A stretch of 64,000 nt of DNA, from assembly GCA_029834535.1 (NCBI GenBank), contig JAQMWT010000122.1, positions 62,001 to 126,000 on the forward strand. Direction: 5' to 3'. The notes under the pieces were generated by a model. It saw only the letters and a list, made by a program, of their open reading frames with translations, was not told where the DNA came from and did not search any database. Of this stretch, positions 1 to 10,017 are shown one piece after another. Position 1 is the first letter of the stretch, and every line of letters begins with the position of its first letter. A program made the translations under genes and the position numbers. This DNA is from Chrysophaeum taylorii. Lineage: Eukaryota > Sar > Pelagophyceae > Pelagomonadales > Pelagomonadaceae.

Positions 1-1
1 G

Positions 2-1024
2 CTCTTCGAGGCGACGGGCTTCGACGACGAGGAGGAGACCGAGTACCACTGGGAGAGAAGTGAGGGCGCGTGGGGTCTCGGCGTCGTCGCCAACGCTCCG
101 CTTCCCGCGACCGATCCGGTCGCGGCGCGACTGCTGTGGGGCAAGGCGCAGGAGGGGAACGGCGTCGCGGCGGCCGTCGAGTACGTCGCAAAGCTGTACG
201 GCGACGACGCGCGCGTGTGCGAGGCGGGCATGTGCGCGGCCGAGGCCCCGAGCCTCGCGGCGCTCAAGGAGGCGTGGGCGGTTGAGGATCCCTCGTTCTT
301 CGACGCGCTCGACAATAGCCCTCGCCGAGTCGCGACCTCGGTGCGGCTCGGCGCTTCGCCCGACGGCCTCGTCGTGCGCCGCGACGGTGCCGTCGAGGTC
401 CTCGAAATCAAGTCCGTGTGCCCCTTTGTCGCTCGCCGTTCCGGAAACGGACTGGTCCTTCGCGATCGCGGGCCCGCGACCGCGATTCGAGCGTGGCTCG
501 TGCCGCAGCTCATGCTAGGTATCTATTGCGCTGGGAGCAGGTGCGACGGCGCTATTCTCGCCTCGGTTTCCGCGACCAAGGGAGCGAATTTTTTTCAAGT
601 CCCGCGCGACGACGTATACATCCACAAAATGCTCCAAGTTCTCGACGACTTCGCCGCCGCCGCCCGGGAGGGGTCCCTCCTCGATTTCGACGCGGTCCCC
701 GGGTACGACGCCTTCGTCGACCACACGAGGCGCATCGCGGCGAGGGCGCGTCCTACGAGTCTCCCCGTCCTGCGTCGCCCTGAAGACACTTCCCCCGTCT
801 TCTTGGATCCAATTAACCTCCAGCCCCACCCTACGCCGCGAGCGCAGCACGCCACGAAGGCGCCGCACTCGTCTTCGAAACGTCGAAAGCAACGGACCCG
901 CCATCGCCGCGGCGATCAGCACACGCCGCCGTCTTCTCCTCCGCGAGGAGGACCCACGTCGTCGTCGTCGTCGTCGTCGTCGTCTAGTGGGGCCGCTGCT
1001 GCATCCTTGGTCGTCGAGTGGTAG
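2..1024 (+). CDS. YqaJ-type PD-(D/E)XK nuclease (5' partial)
   Basis: The frame is open from base 2, so the N-terminus lies outside the window. The visible 340 residues show the order typical of YqaJ/lambda-type alkaline exonucleases: WGKAQEGNG (Glu of the first motif), a conserved Gly in CEAGMC, then GASPDGLV (catalytic Asp) and EVLEIKS (the ExK pair). Proteins of this family degrade double-stranded DNA ends for recombination and occur in phages, giant viruses, transposons and some algal genomes. After about residue 265 the protein is low complexity: basic, then a poly-Ser run coded by a (GTC)n tract, ending VVEW. It converges on the EF-Tu gene. No intron is evident. Family assignment is fairly sure; the cellular role (host repair, organelle, or viral/mobile origin) is not known. 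Confidence 0.75.
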   Translation, partial: LFEATGFDDEEETEYHWERSEGAWGLGVVANAPLPATDPVAARLLWGKAQEGNGVAAAVEYVAKLYGDDARVCEAGMCAAEAPSLAALKEAWAVEDPSFFDALDNSPRRVATSVRLGASPDGLVVRRDGAVEVLEIKSVCPFVARRSGNGLVLRDRGPATAIRAWLVPQLMLGIYCAGSRCDGAILASVSATKGANFFQVPRDDVYIHKMLQVLDDFAAAAREGSLLDFDAVPGYDAFVDHTRRIAARARPTSLPVLRRPEDTSPVFLDPINLQPHPTPRAQHATKAPHSSSKRRKQRTRHRRGDQHTPPSSPPRGGPTSSSSSSSSSSGAAAASLVVEW

Positions 1025-1337
1025 TAGATCACGCCCCCCTTCTATCGTAGTAGAAAAAGCGCGCGTGGGGGCATCATCATCATCATCATCATCAGCGCGA
1101 GTCGTCGCGCGCGCGCAAGCTATAGTTAGCGGGATACAAAAAGAAGAAACTGGGCTGGGCGGCCTCATCTTATTTAGGTACGTGTCGAGAGAAGAAAGAG
1201 AGGGTGTGCTGCGCCCGAAGTGAAGTGGCACGCGCCACCGCATCGCACACGAGACGGCAGCATCCTTGCTCTCAGCTGGAAAACAAGCGACGTAGAGAGA
1301 GCGAGCTCGTCTCGTCCAAGGATAATAAAAGCCGGCG
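1025..1337. other. Intergenic, convergent 3' ends
   Basis: Space between two convergent genes. It holds a (CAT)n run at about 1072-1094 and otherwise unremarkable GC-rich sequence. I see no gene. Confidence 0.5.
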
Positions 1338-2227
1338 TTACTCGATGATTTTAGAGACGACGCCCGCTCCAACGGTCTTGCCGCCCTCGCGGAGTGCGAA
1401 TCGGAGGCCCTCCTGGATGGCGACGCCCGAAATGAGGTCGATGACAAGAGTAGCGTTATCGCCAGGCATAACCATTTCGACGCCCTCCGGGAGGATGACC
1501 GAGCCGGTGACCTAGTAGGAACAAGTCACGACGATGACAACACACATCTCTTACGTCGGCGGTTCGAATGAAGAACTGGGGTCTGTAATTTTGGAAAAAG
1601 GGCGTGTGTCGGCCGCCCTCCTCCTGCTTGAGGACGTAAACCTCGGCTTCAAACTTTTTCTTGACGGGAACGGTGCCCGGCGTCGCGAGGATCTGGCCGC
1701 GCTGGACGTCCTCGCGCTTCGTCCCGCGCAGGAGGACGCCCACGTTGTCGCCGGCCTCGCCGCGATCGAGGGCTTTCTTGAACATCTCGACGCCGGTGCA
1801 GATGGTCTTGGCGGGCGCGCCGTCCGCGAGACCAAGGATTTCGACTTCGTCCCCCGTCTTGATGATCCCCGCCTCGACGCGACCCGTCACCACGGTGCCG
1901 CGACCCGCGATCGAAAACGTGTCCTCGATGGGCATCAGGAAAGACTTGTCGACGTCGCGCGGCGGGAGCGCGATGTGGTCGTCCACGGCTCGCATCAGCT
2001 TGACGACGGCCTCCTTGCCGAGCTCGGGATTATCGTCGTTGATCGCGCACAGCGCCGAGCCCCGAATGATCGGGGTCTCCGCCCCCGGGAACTCGTAGAA
2101 CTCGAGGAGCTCCTGGATCTCCATCTCCACGAGCTCCAACAACTCCTCGTCGTCGACCGCGTCGCACTTGTTCAGAAAAACAACCAGCGAAGGGATACCG
2201 ACCTGCCGCGCCAACAAGATGTGCTCG

Positions 2228-2258
<31 letters not shown>

Positions 2259-2634
2259 ACACCACCAAGATCGCGCCGTCCATCTGCGCCGCGCCGGTGA
2301 TCATATTCTTCACGTAGTCCGCGTGACCGGGACAGTCTACGTGCGCGTAGTGCCGCGCCTCCGTCTCGTACTCGACGTGCGTGGCGCTGATAGTGATCTT
2401 GCGCGCGCGCTCCTCGGGCGACTTGTCGATCTCCTCGTACGACTTGAAGCTCCCTCCGCCGCGCTCAGACAACACCTTGGTGATAGCCGCCGTCAGCGTC
2501 GTCTTCCCGTGGTCTACGTGCCCTATCGTCCCGATGTTCAGATGCGGCTTGGACCGAACGAACGTCGACAATGACTGCCGCCCATGCCACACCGATCGGA
2601 CCCCGCGCACCCGGTGCGCGACGCCCTGCAGCAT
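1338..2634 (-). CDS. TUFM: Mitochondrial elongation factor Tu
   Basis: GTPase that delivers aminoacyl-tRNA to the mitochondrial ribosome. Two exons on the minus strand: 2634-1555 and 1511-1338, with a 43-nt GT-AG intron (1554-1512) in phase 0; 417 residues. The last exon restores the EF-Tu C-terminus ([10 protein letters not shown] to SKIIE, stop at 1340-1338), which the unspliced frame lacks. Visible motifs: P-loop GHVDHGKTT, switch region, DCPGH, NKCD and the SAL motif. The N-terminus carries about 30 residues rich in Arg/Ser/Val before [14 protein letters not shown], as expected for a mitochondrial presequence. The sequence around switch I (ARKITI) is of mitochondrial type rather than plastid type. 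The ATG at 2634 is the natural start. Confidence 0.95.
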
Positions 2635-2790
2635 AATTGCTCGACGGCCTCGCTCTCGTCCTACGTTTCTTTCTCAAACCCTTCTCCCCAGGTCCTGGTG
2701 GCCCTTCACTTCAATTTAAAACCCTTCCCCCACTTTTTTTCGAGTCGACCATAACCATTAAAAAAAAAAAAACCTTTTCAAACCTCTAAG

Positions 2791-2940
2791 GCTCATTCTA
2801 TTCAAAGATCACCGCTAGCCTGCCGCGAGTGCAAACTTCATTCTATTCAAAGATCTCCGCTAGCCTGCCGCGACTGAACTTCATTAGCCTGCCTGCCGCG
2901 AGTGAACTTCATTCTATCCTAAGATCTCCGCTAGCCTGCA
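2791..2940. repeat. Degenerate tandem repeat, about 43-bp unit
   Basis: Three to four imperfect copies of a unit beginning CTTCATTCTATTCAAAGATC and ending CTAGCCTGCCGCGAGTGAA. One copy lost its central part, leaving about 28 bp. Lies in the 5' flank of the EF-Tu gene. Confidence 0.85.
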
Positions 2941-3724
2941 GCTCGCCTGTCGAGTCTTCGTCGAAGTGTACGTAGATACTCATACACTGGGGGCGGCACT
3001 ACCACGCGCCGTAACGTCGTGCTTGTCGCCTCACTGGGCGCGTCGCACCACATGCTCCTTCGGCCTTGAAACTATGGTCGCGGCGCACTTTTCATCCTGA
3101 AAATTCGAAGTATGATCAGTGCAGGAATCGTGGGGTAAGTAGCCTGCTTTCCGGGAGCTATAATCTTGATTTATTTGGCGGTTCCCCTTTTTTCAAGTTC
3201 ACGCGGAGGTCATTTTTTTGCCGGGCGGCTTCGAATGGGGGATTCCGGGGCCGAAGCCCACCAATAAAGTGGAGGCGAAGCCCCCGAGGAAAAATATAAC
3301 TTGATATCGTACTTGAAAATCTTGATGAAATTGGGGTTTTGGAAATTACTTTTCTACCTCGATTCGAGCCTTCAAGTATCATGGCATCGCGGGATCAATT
3401 TCCGCCACAACTTCGGTGTTTTTGGCGAGGTTAGGCCAACGTTCTTCCGCAGCGCCGTGTCCTTGCGCGAGGGACGGCTTCTCCGGATTAGCCCACTTGC
3501 CCCACACTTCCCGGCTAAATACTAAGGCCTTTTTTCGTCACACCCGTCGAACAGCTGCGATCTCCCTCCCATGTGTAGGCGACTGGCTTCGGCCTGCGTG
3601 CACCATCGAGCGACTTCCACCTCCAATCATACTCACCAAAATAACGCGCCCGGTGCACACAACAAACCCATGGAGGGGATACCGACATGATACCTATTCC
3701 CCTCGCTCGACGATGCGATTCTTG

Positions 3725-3850
3725 TCATTTGCTGCGAGCGGGTCCTCCGCGCAATCGCATCTGCTTGAAATAGCAGGTGACTGGCCTTCATTTGCTACGG
3801 ACGGGTCCTCTGCGCTATCGCATTTGTTTGGAATGGCAGCGGATTGGCCT
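3725..3850. repeat. Two 63-bp direct repeats
   Basis: The blocks 3725-3787 and 3788-3850 are head-to-tail diverged copies of one 63-bp unit. Both begin TCATTTGCT and end GACTGGCCT or GATTGGCCT. The unit is a multiple of three, but no supported gene overlaps it. Confidence 0.8.
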
Positions 3851-4001
3851 GGATCCGTCTCTCCCCGTCGTTGCCTTGTTTTGTTTTCCTCTCCTCTTTA
3901 GATTTCTCACTGCGGCGCGCTTGGATTTCCGGGTGGCGCGTTCGTGAAGGCTTTGCCTACGAACAAAGTCCGATTCATTTCCTAGCCATTTGCTTCAGTC
4001 T

Positions 4002-4328
4002 GAACGCTCCCAGTAGGACGGGGTATGGCCGGGGGCGCAGAAGGTAAAGCTAACGACGTCTTGGTTGTCGGCCACATCGCTGTCTCCGCGTCGCATGGCG
4101 ACAAGTCTGATGATCACTCCCCGCCGACTCACCTTTCGGTGCCCCTCGTCTGCACACCCGGCGACTCTGGTCCCATGGCGACTAGCCTGATGATTACTCT
4201 CCGCCGTCTCGCCTTTCGGCCACCACCTTTCGGTGCCTCTCGTGTGCACCCGGTGACTCTGATCCCACGCGCCACGGAGCTGGGATTAGCCTACACCCCA
4301 CGCACTGGGCTGGCCATTAGTTAGTTAG

Positions 4329-4330
<2 letters not shown>
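4002..4330 (+). repeat. Dispersed repeat family A, copy 1
   Basis: Begins near GAACGCTCCCAGTAGGACGG and matches copies at 14762 and 41404 through the block GCGACAAG..TGATGATCACTC and the flanking CCGACTCACCTTTCGG. The central block is partly duplicated in this copy. The 3' end runs into TTAGTTAGTTAG and then (TTAT)n, a simple-sequence tail like those of SINEs. Confidence 0.75.
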
Positions 4331-4359
<29 letters not shown>

Positions 4360-4360
4360 C
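4329..4360. repeat. (TTAT)n microsatellite
   Basis: Eight or so TTTA units directly following the TTAG tail of the family A copy. Confidence 0.9.
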
Positions 4361-4885
4361 TTCAGCAGTGTTTTAGGGTGTTACAACTTGTATGACATCG
4401 TACTTTACCCGGTTGACGAGACTGTATAGTTGATGTCTAATGCAGGGCTGCACCTTGAACTCGAAATTAGGGTCAAATCAAAAACTTTGACCTTTCGACG
4501 TCACGGGGACTTTGGTCCACTCAAGGTCAAGTCTAACCTTGTTTACCGTTTGACAGCCTTGACGATGATCAAGTCAAGGTCAACATCACGAAAACGAAGA
4601 ATGCGGCTGGCAGAGGCCGGAAACGTCCCACACGCGCAGCTCGCGTCTTCCTCGCCTTCCCTCGTCTCTCGTACCTCCCTCCGCTTGCAGAAGCCGAAGA
4701 AAACATACTCTAAAAGAATGGTATTGTTGAGTAATGAGGGTTGGGGTGGTAAAGGAGTAAGAGATTATGACGACATCAGCATTACTCTCTTCCGAGAACA
4801 CATGATGCTTGGAGATGAGTGTGGTATTGCCGTACTTCTCTCTCGTGCCTATTCAGTAAACTCCCGATAAGTGCAGAGCTCCGGT

Positions 4886-4936
4886 GGAATGGAATGGAAT
4901 GGAATGGAATGGAATAGAATAGAATGGAATGGAATG
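4886..4936. repeat. (GGAAT)n microsatellite
   Basis: About ten pentanucleotide units with two GAATA interruptions. Confidence 0.9.
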
Positions 4937-5388
4937 TACGGCCTCGCGGCGAATTCCACATCCTCCGCAACCCCGCTGACATGCTCATCCAACACGAGAG
5001 ATGATGTACAAGCATCATCGGAGCCGCTTCCGCCATCTTGTCTGTCTAATAATCTGTCAAAAGCACATATCAATGAAGGGCAGGTAGATGTGTGCACGAA
5101 GTTCTTCTTCTTCGTTGACTCTGGAACGCATCCAAAGCTTTTTGCCACAACAATACATCAACGGACTTGGATTTCGACTCTTCCCCCTTTAATTCTCGAG
5201 CCCAAGTGAATCTTTCAACCAGAGAGAGATGAGATGATCTCATCTCCCACGACGAGGAGTGGGCGAGAGGGTTGGTGAAAAAGGCGGCGATTCGAAGCGC
5301 AAGAGCGGTGCGGGCCCCAGCGCGCGTTGCGCGCAAAATCACGTAATATACAGGCCGCGGAATCGAGTAATTGGAGCGCTTAGGAGAG

Positions 5389-6762
5389 ATGGCGCCGTCT
5401 TCTGACGAGTATTGGGCGGCGCGGCCGTGCTCACGACGGTGGAGCGCAAACCGTCGGCCCTGCGCGTGGTTTCGAGCCGGACACGATTGCAACGTGAGAT
5501 GGTCAGAGCTTGTCGCCCCGACGAATCATCTTGTTATGGGGGCAGCTTACCTCAATCTGTGCGTGGTCGCGACTTGTCTCGCGTATGCCCTCGCGCAACG
5601 GCCGCATCGCGGCTTCAAGGTCGCGCGGCGGCGAGGGCCGACGGCACACCAGCGAGCGGTGATGACGTGCCTGTGTGCCTTCGCATGCCAAGGCGTGGCG
5701 TACGCCGACGTCGACGACGGGCGGCTTCCGGTCGAGGCGCGCTCCGCGGTGCATTCGCTCATCCGATTTTTTTTCGAGCTCTCCTTGTTCGAGACGGGGT
5801 TCGCCTTCCGAGGGGCGTTGCACTGGCGAGACGACAGCCTCGTGAGCCGGATTGTTATCGGGAGCCTCGCGTTCGCTTGCCTCTCGACGGTCACCGCGTT
5901 AGAATTTTTGGGCGTTCCGGTAAGCGCGAGACCTGCGTGCACGCTTCGATGGGCGAGCCTTGCGCGCGTCATCGTCCCTCCGGCGATCGAGCTCTCCTTC
6001 TGCATCAAGACGCTCATGTATGCGATGGACGTACGACGCAATCTCCGCAAGCAGCTCGACCGGCAGACGCGGGTGGTCGCGAACGACGGCGGACTCAAGA
6101 TTACGTTGAGTGGTCTCGAGTCGAGCAAGGACGTTATCCGCGTGGTGGAGGCGCGGATTTTCGCGCTGTCCTTTTTTGCCGTCTTGATCTGCGTCGCCAT
6201 GTTTTGGGGGTTGTTCACCGTCGTGATCGCCGTAGCGACGCGCGTCGAGTTCGCCAAGTACGCGTGCGGGCAGCCCGCGTGTTCGCCGATTGAATACCTC
6301 AGCATCAATGTCAGCTGGATTTTTGGATACATGCTCGTTGATTGGCTCTGCGTCGTCTTCCTCGTCGTCCCCGCGTGTTTTGTGAATGCTGTGAATCGGT
6401 CGAGGTCGATGAGCATCAAAAGCTCCGTGTCCGAACGGATCTCCTGGGTCGCGACGCGCGTCGGCATTGTGTGGACCTCGGAATTCCCGCGTAGCAACTT
6501 GATGATGACGTCGACGACGACGACGACTACTTACGGGGAAACGATTCTCGAGGAAAGCCTGAGAAATATCAGCATAAACATCGACGACGACGACGGCCGC
6601 GACTCTCCTACTTTCGTAGATAGCTTGAGCCGGGATATAGTGATGAGACCCGCCGACGAAAACAAATCTGAGGAAGATGACGCGAAGTCGTGTATTTCAG
6701 CGGAGACGCCACCACCAACTGTGCTGGTCGTGAACCACCCACCCACCCAGCGTGAATTGTAA
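5389..6762 (+). CDS. Seven-transmembrane protein of unknown function
   Basis: 457 residues from the ATG at 5389; an upstream TTG in frame is not needed. Seven hydrophobic segments can be read: around VMGAAYLNLCVVATCLAYAL, TCLCAFACQGVAYA, LIRFFFELSLFETGFAF, IVIGSLAFACLSTVTAL, VIVPPAIELSFCIKTLM, FALSFFAVLICVAMFWGLFT and WIFGYMLVDWLCVVFLVV. They are followed by a hydrophilic Ser/Thr/Asp-rich cytosolic tail of about 110 residues. The arrangement resembles a 7-TM receptor-like protein, but I recognise no family motif and assign no function. The gene is intronless and is flanked by repeat-rich DNA upstream. Confidence 0.7.
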   Translation: MAPSSDEYWAARPCSRRWSANRRPCAWFRAGHDCNVRWSELVAPTNHLVMGAAYLNLCVVATCLAYALAQRPHRGFKVARRRGPTAHQRAVMTCLCAFACQGVAYADVDDGRLPVEARSAVHSLIRFFFELSLFETGFAFRGALHWRDDSLVSRIVIGSLAFACLSTVTALEFLGVPVSARPACTLRWASLARVIVPPAIELSFCIKTLMYAMDVRRNLRKQLDRQTRVVANDGGLKITLSGLESSKDVIRVVEARIFALSFFAVLICVAMFWGLFTVVIAVATRVEFAKYACGQPACSPIEYLSINVSWIFGYMLVDWLCVVFLVVPACFVNAVNRSRSMSIKSSVSERISWVATRVGIVWTSEFPRSNLMMTSTTTTTTYGETILEESLRNISINIDDDDGRDSPTFVDSLSRDIVMRPADENKSEEDDAKSCISAETPPPTVLVVNHPPTQREL

Positions 6763-6969
6763 AGCAAGCGTGCGTGATTGAACCCGCGGACGTACGCAGA
6801 GCCCGCGGGCGTAAGCGCATCGAAGAGAGCACGCGCGCAATACGCGTGTAGGACCACTGCCTTGGGGATAAATTGTAGGCGGCGGTGCGACGAGGTAGGT
6901 CTGCAGCACCCTCTCTCTCGATATATATATAACGCGGAAAATCAATCATCCGAGCGGTACACATCCGCA

Positions 6970-7743
6970 CTACGACGACGATCTCGCCAATATCGAGGCT
7001 AGCTTATCCGCCAAACCCGGCGGGATGGCAATGGGCTTGCCGGAGGTGGCGTCGACGCAGACACACGTTACCGTCGCGCGCGCGGAGACGAGGCCGGCGA
7101 CTCTAAGCTCGTGGTGAAAGACGACAAACCTGCCCCGGAGATTAAGGCGAGTGTGAAAGATGACGCGGTCCCCACGCTCGGTGGTTGGGACCGGAACATA
7201 GCGAAGTCTCTCGACGCGCGCGACGACCACGGTCACCCCTCCTTTCAAAACAGCCGCTAACTCGTCGGGTCCGCCTAAGAGAGTGGAGCGCGAGCGCTCG
7301 AATCCTCGGAGCGCGGCGTCCAACGAGAACGCATGGGTGCGCGCGTCGATGTCGTCGAAGCGCGCGACGTGGGGCAGCGTGAGCGTCGGCTCGTCGTCGA
7401 GACCGCCGAGATCCACGACCGGTGCTACTCCGGTTCGCGCAGAGATAAGGATTTCACCATCCTCGCGCACGATGGTTTGTTCGAAGACGTCGTCCTCGAT
7501 GGGTTGCGTCACGACAGCGCATGCGTCTCCCAGCACGGCGGCGCCCTTGAACTTCATGTCGTCCACCGACGTGAGCATCGTGTTTGGGATGGAGTCGTCG
7601 AGGCCGTATTGCAAGAATTTAAAGTAGTTGGCATAAAACGTAACGCGAAACGCGTCGGTTGACTCGATGAAGATGTTGATGGGCGTGCGCGCGGGCGCCG
7701 GCGCCTGAGAGAGCGCTGACGCACAGGTGACGAAGGCCCACAT
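6970..7743 (-). CDS. Double-hotdog (4HBT-like) acyl-CoA thioesterase
   Basis: 257 residues from the ATG at 7743; an in-frame GTG further upstream is less likely. The N-terminus MWAFVTCASALSQAPA looks like a signal peptide. Two hotdog-fold halves are suggested. The first runs from about ESTDAFRVTFYANYFKFLQY through FKGAAVLGDA. The second has RVERLRYVPVP, GDRVIFHTRL and VFHHELRVAG, followed by ARATVTCVCVDA and IPPGLADKL, the pattern of 4-hydroxybenzoyl-CoA thioesterase/YbgC relatives that hydrolyse acyl-CoA or acyl-ACP. Substrate cannot be told. With the leader it may act in the plastid or secretory system. It is tandem with the PhyH-SET gene on the same strand. Confidence 0.65.
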   Translation of the reverse strand: MWAFVTCASALSQAPAPARTPINIFIESTDAFRVTFYANYFKFLQYGLDDSIPNTMLTSVDDMKFKGAAVLGDACAVVTQPIEDDVFEQTIVREDGEILISARTGVAPVVDLGGLDDEPTLTLPHVARFDDIDARTHAFSLDAALRGFERSRSTLLGGPDELAAVLKGGVTVVVARVERLRYVPVPTTERGDRVIFHTRLNLRGRFVVFHHELRVAGLVSARATVTCVCVDATSGKPIAIPPGLADKLASILARSSS

Positions 7744-7898
7744 ATTCAATTTCGCGGTGGTAAGTGTGACGAGTGAGTCCCCGGCCTCCTCGTCGGGTAA
7801 GTTACGTAAATAAGGAGTGGCCACAGGGGGGGTTGGGAGCGAGCGACAACAACACACAATGCGGCGGCGGCCGCGAGAGGCTCCCCTCCTACTTCGAG

Positions 7899-7930
<32 letters not shown>

Positions 7931-8061
7931 TCATCGATCTAGGGCGGCGCTCATTTCGAAAAGCGAAGCTCGGTACAGCACAAACAACGACAACAACAAG
8001 TACTACACAGGCGCTTGAAGGTCCGCCATGCGCAGCGCCCGTGGCAAGAAAGAGCGCGCGA
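7744..8061. other. Short intergenic spacer with (ATG)n tract
   Basis: Spacer between two minus-strand genes. Contains a GATGAT microsatellite at about 7898-7930 and a CAACAACAA tract near 7980-8000. No gene seen. Confidence 0.5.
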
Positions 8062-9852
8062 TCACCACGTGTCCAAATCCCGCCACGCAACGAGGGCAGA
8101 GCCGTCTGTGCCGTCCTCGAGTGGTGACACGTCGTGGTCGTTGACGAAGCGGAGGAGCGCGGAGTGGGCCGAGCGGAGGCTGAACTTGGGGAACACCAGG
8201 TTCTTGGTCGCACGAGGCGGCGGCGGCGGCTCCGGTTGCGTTTGGTGCGTCGAGGGTTGACGTTGTCGAGGTTTAAGAGGGACGGGATCGAGGTCGAGGC
8301 CGCGCCAGTACGCGGCGCCGTAGTCGACGAGGACCTGTTCGCCCGGCGCAATAGTCCGCGTAGCGACGATAACGACGCGGAGGAGGCCGGCGAAGGTGCA
8401 CCGAAGTATTTCGGCGTTGGCATCGTCGTCGGAGGCGTGATTAACGAAGCGGGCGACGTTGCCGTAAGTCCTCGAGGAAATCTTGAGCGCGTCGCCGTTC
8501 AACGTCTGGGCGTAGTCCAAAGCATAGGCGTCGCGCGAGTCGTCGGGATGGACGAGGCCCGCGTACTCGGCAACGAGCGATCGCGCAGGAATGGATTCGA
8601 TCGCGAAGACGCCGAGGCCGCGGATCTCGGGCACGGGTTTCACCTCGAGCGCGGCGGTCGCGCGTCGCTTGAGGTCTGCGGCTAAGCCGAGGGCCTCAGC
8701 GGCCGGCGCGGGGGGGTGCGAGAGGAGATGGCGGTCGCGGAGGTCGGATTCGCGCAGGAAGCAGATGGTGTCGACGAAGGTGAAGCGTTCCCGGGCGGCG
8801 AGCAGCGCCGCGGCCGCCAGCCCGCGCTCGTCGGCGAACGCGAGGGTGGCCGTCTCTAGAGCGCGCTCCAGCGCCTTGTCGGCCGCGAGTTTCTTGTCCA
8901 GCGGTCCGGGACCTCCGGCGAGCGTCGCCTCCGAATAGGCTGCGCCCGTGGAGACGCAGCATATGAGGTCTGCGGGGTCTTCTTCGTCGCGCGAGACGCA
9001 CGCGACGACGCGAGTGAAGAGCGAGCGACGGGACGGAAAGTTGTACGCGTCGACGAACCACGGTCGCGCGGCCACGACGTAGTAGATGGGCCGCGGCGCC
9101 GAGGAGGTGTTGCGGCCGCCGCGATGGATACACCGATAGTCGCAGACGACGACGTCGCCGACCTCGAGGAGCGGCTCGGCGGCCGGCGCCGCGACGGGCT
9201 CGGCGTAGCGCGCGTCGTGCGCCGCGGCCGCGTGCGACCCCGGCAAGAACTGCGTCGGGCCGCACGACGGGTCTACGTCTACGAGTGGCACGAAGATAGT
9301 CACAGCGTGCGGCGGCAAGTCGCAAACGCCGGTCTCCGGAAAGAGGTTCTCGCCGTCCCTGTGCCATCGCTGCGCCGCGGCTCCGGGAAAGCTCGCGACG
9401 ACGCCGCGCGCGATGACGACGTGGTCGCCGCCGAGCGCCTCGGCCGCGACGCGCCGCGCGACCGCTTCGCACGCGTCGGCACACGGGAGCAGCTCGAGCT
9501 TGATGTCGAGCCGCCCCGGCCCGCGACCGCACGCCTCGGAAAACGCAAAGCTCTCGGGATCGCTCAGACGCGGTCTCTCCGGGTGCGAGTCAAGCGCCTC
9601 GATCACGCGTCGCATCGCGGGTTCGACGGCCCCCTTGAGCTTCGCGCCCGCCTCGCGTTCAAACGCCTTGCGCAGAACCACCACGCCGGCCAACCGAAGC
9701 AAACGCACGGCTTCCACTATTCGTTGCGTCGACGAACCCAACACCATGGACGCCTCGCAATCCACGTCGATGGCCCCATCCTCCACCAGCTGCGTGGGGC
9801 GGCTCGTTTTTGCTGTCCTATTGAGCCCCTTCTCCGAGACGAACGATGACAT
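8062..9852 (-). CDS. PhyH-type dioxygenase fused to a SET domain
   Basis: 596 residues, ATG at 9852. Residues about 40-280 form a phytanoyl-CoA dioxygenase-like Fe(II)/2-oxoglutarate domain: WHRDGE (His164, Asp166 metal ligands), CGPTQFLPGSH, and the distal His in CIHRGGRN (about 243) with a following Arg. Residues about 400-515 form a SET methyltransferase domain: RGLGVFAIESIPA near its start, RFVNHASDDDAN (equivalent of the NHxCxPN motif) and GEQVLVDYG with the catalytic-type Tyr. The tail is Pro/Gln rich. Members of the first family hydroxylate; SET enzymes methylate lysines. One polypeptide with both is unusual and suggests coupled modification of a protein or small molecule, but that is inference. 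Single exon; shares a 165-bp 5' region with the CFAP70-like gene. Confidence 0.85.
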   Translation of the reverse strand: MSSFVSEKGLNRTAKTSRPTQLVEDGAIDVDCEASMVLGSSTQRIVEAVRLLRLAGVVVLRKAFEREAGAKLKGAVEPAMRRVIEALDSHPERPRLSDPESFAFSEACGRGPGRLDIKLELLPCADACEAVARRVAAEALGGDHVVIARGVVASFPGAAAQRWHRDGENLFPETGVCDLPPHAVTIFVPLVDVDPSCGPTQFLPGSHAAAAHDARYAEPVAAPAAEPLLEVGDVVVCDYRCIHRGGRNTSSAPRPIYYVVAARPWFVDAYNFPSRRSLFTRVVACVSRDEEDPADLICCVSTGAAYSEATLAGGPGPLDKKLAADKALERALETATLAFADERGLAAAALLAARERFTFVDTICFLRESDLRDRHLLSHPPAPAAEALGLAADLKRRATAALEVKPVPEIRGLGVFAIESIPARSLVAEYAGLVHPDDSRDAYALDYAQTLNGDALKISSRTYGNVARFVNHASDDDANAEILRCTFAGLLRVVIVATRTIAPGEQVLVDYGAAYWRGLDLDPVPLKPRQRQPSTHQTQPEPPPPPRATKNLVFPKFSLRSAHSALLRFVNDHDVSPLEDGTDGSALVAWRDLDTW

Positions 9853-10017
9853 CAAGTTGCTCACGTTGCCCACGTTGCCCTTGCCTTCTTTGACTCTTGA
9901 GATTGGTGCTTGAACCTCAACGGTTCAATAGGTAGTAGAGACTACCTAAGGGAAGGGTAGACTTATTATTATTAGTGTACGTACTAATTAGCCCTAGGCG
10001 CTAAGCACATTCACATT
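9853..10017. promoter_or_regulatory. Probable bidirectional promoter
   Basis: Only 165 bp separate the start codons of the divergent PhyH-SET and CFAP70-like genes, so their core promoters must lie here or overlap the genes. AT-rich stretch TTATTATTATTAG at about 9963-9975. No specific factor site is claimed. Confidence 0.35.

Larger units (their letters stand above)
2635..5388. other. Gene-poor, repeat-rich intergenic region
   Basis: No gene recognised in 2.7 kb. It contains a poly-A run (about 2760-2772), tandem repeats at 2791-2940 and 3725-3850, a dispersed family A copy (4002-4330) ending in TTAG/TTAT microsatellites, and a GGAAT microsatellite. Open frames here (for example 3416-3901) show no domain and are probably fortuitous. 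Confidence 0.5.

Noticed and set aside
1534-2574. 346-codon plus-strand open frame opposite EF-Tu
   Set aside because: Antisense shadow of a strongly conserved gene in GC-rich DNA; no domain.
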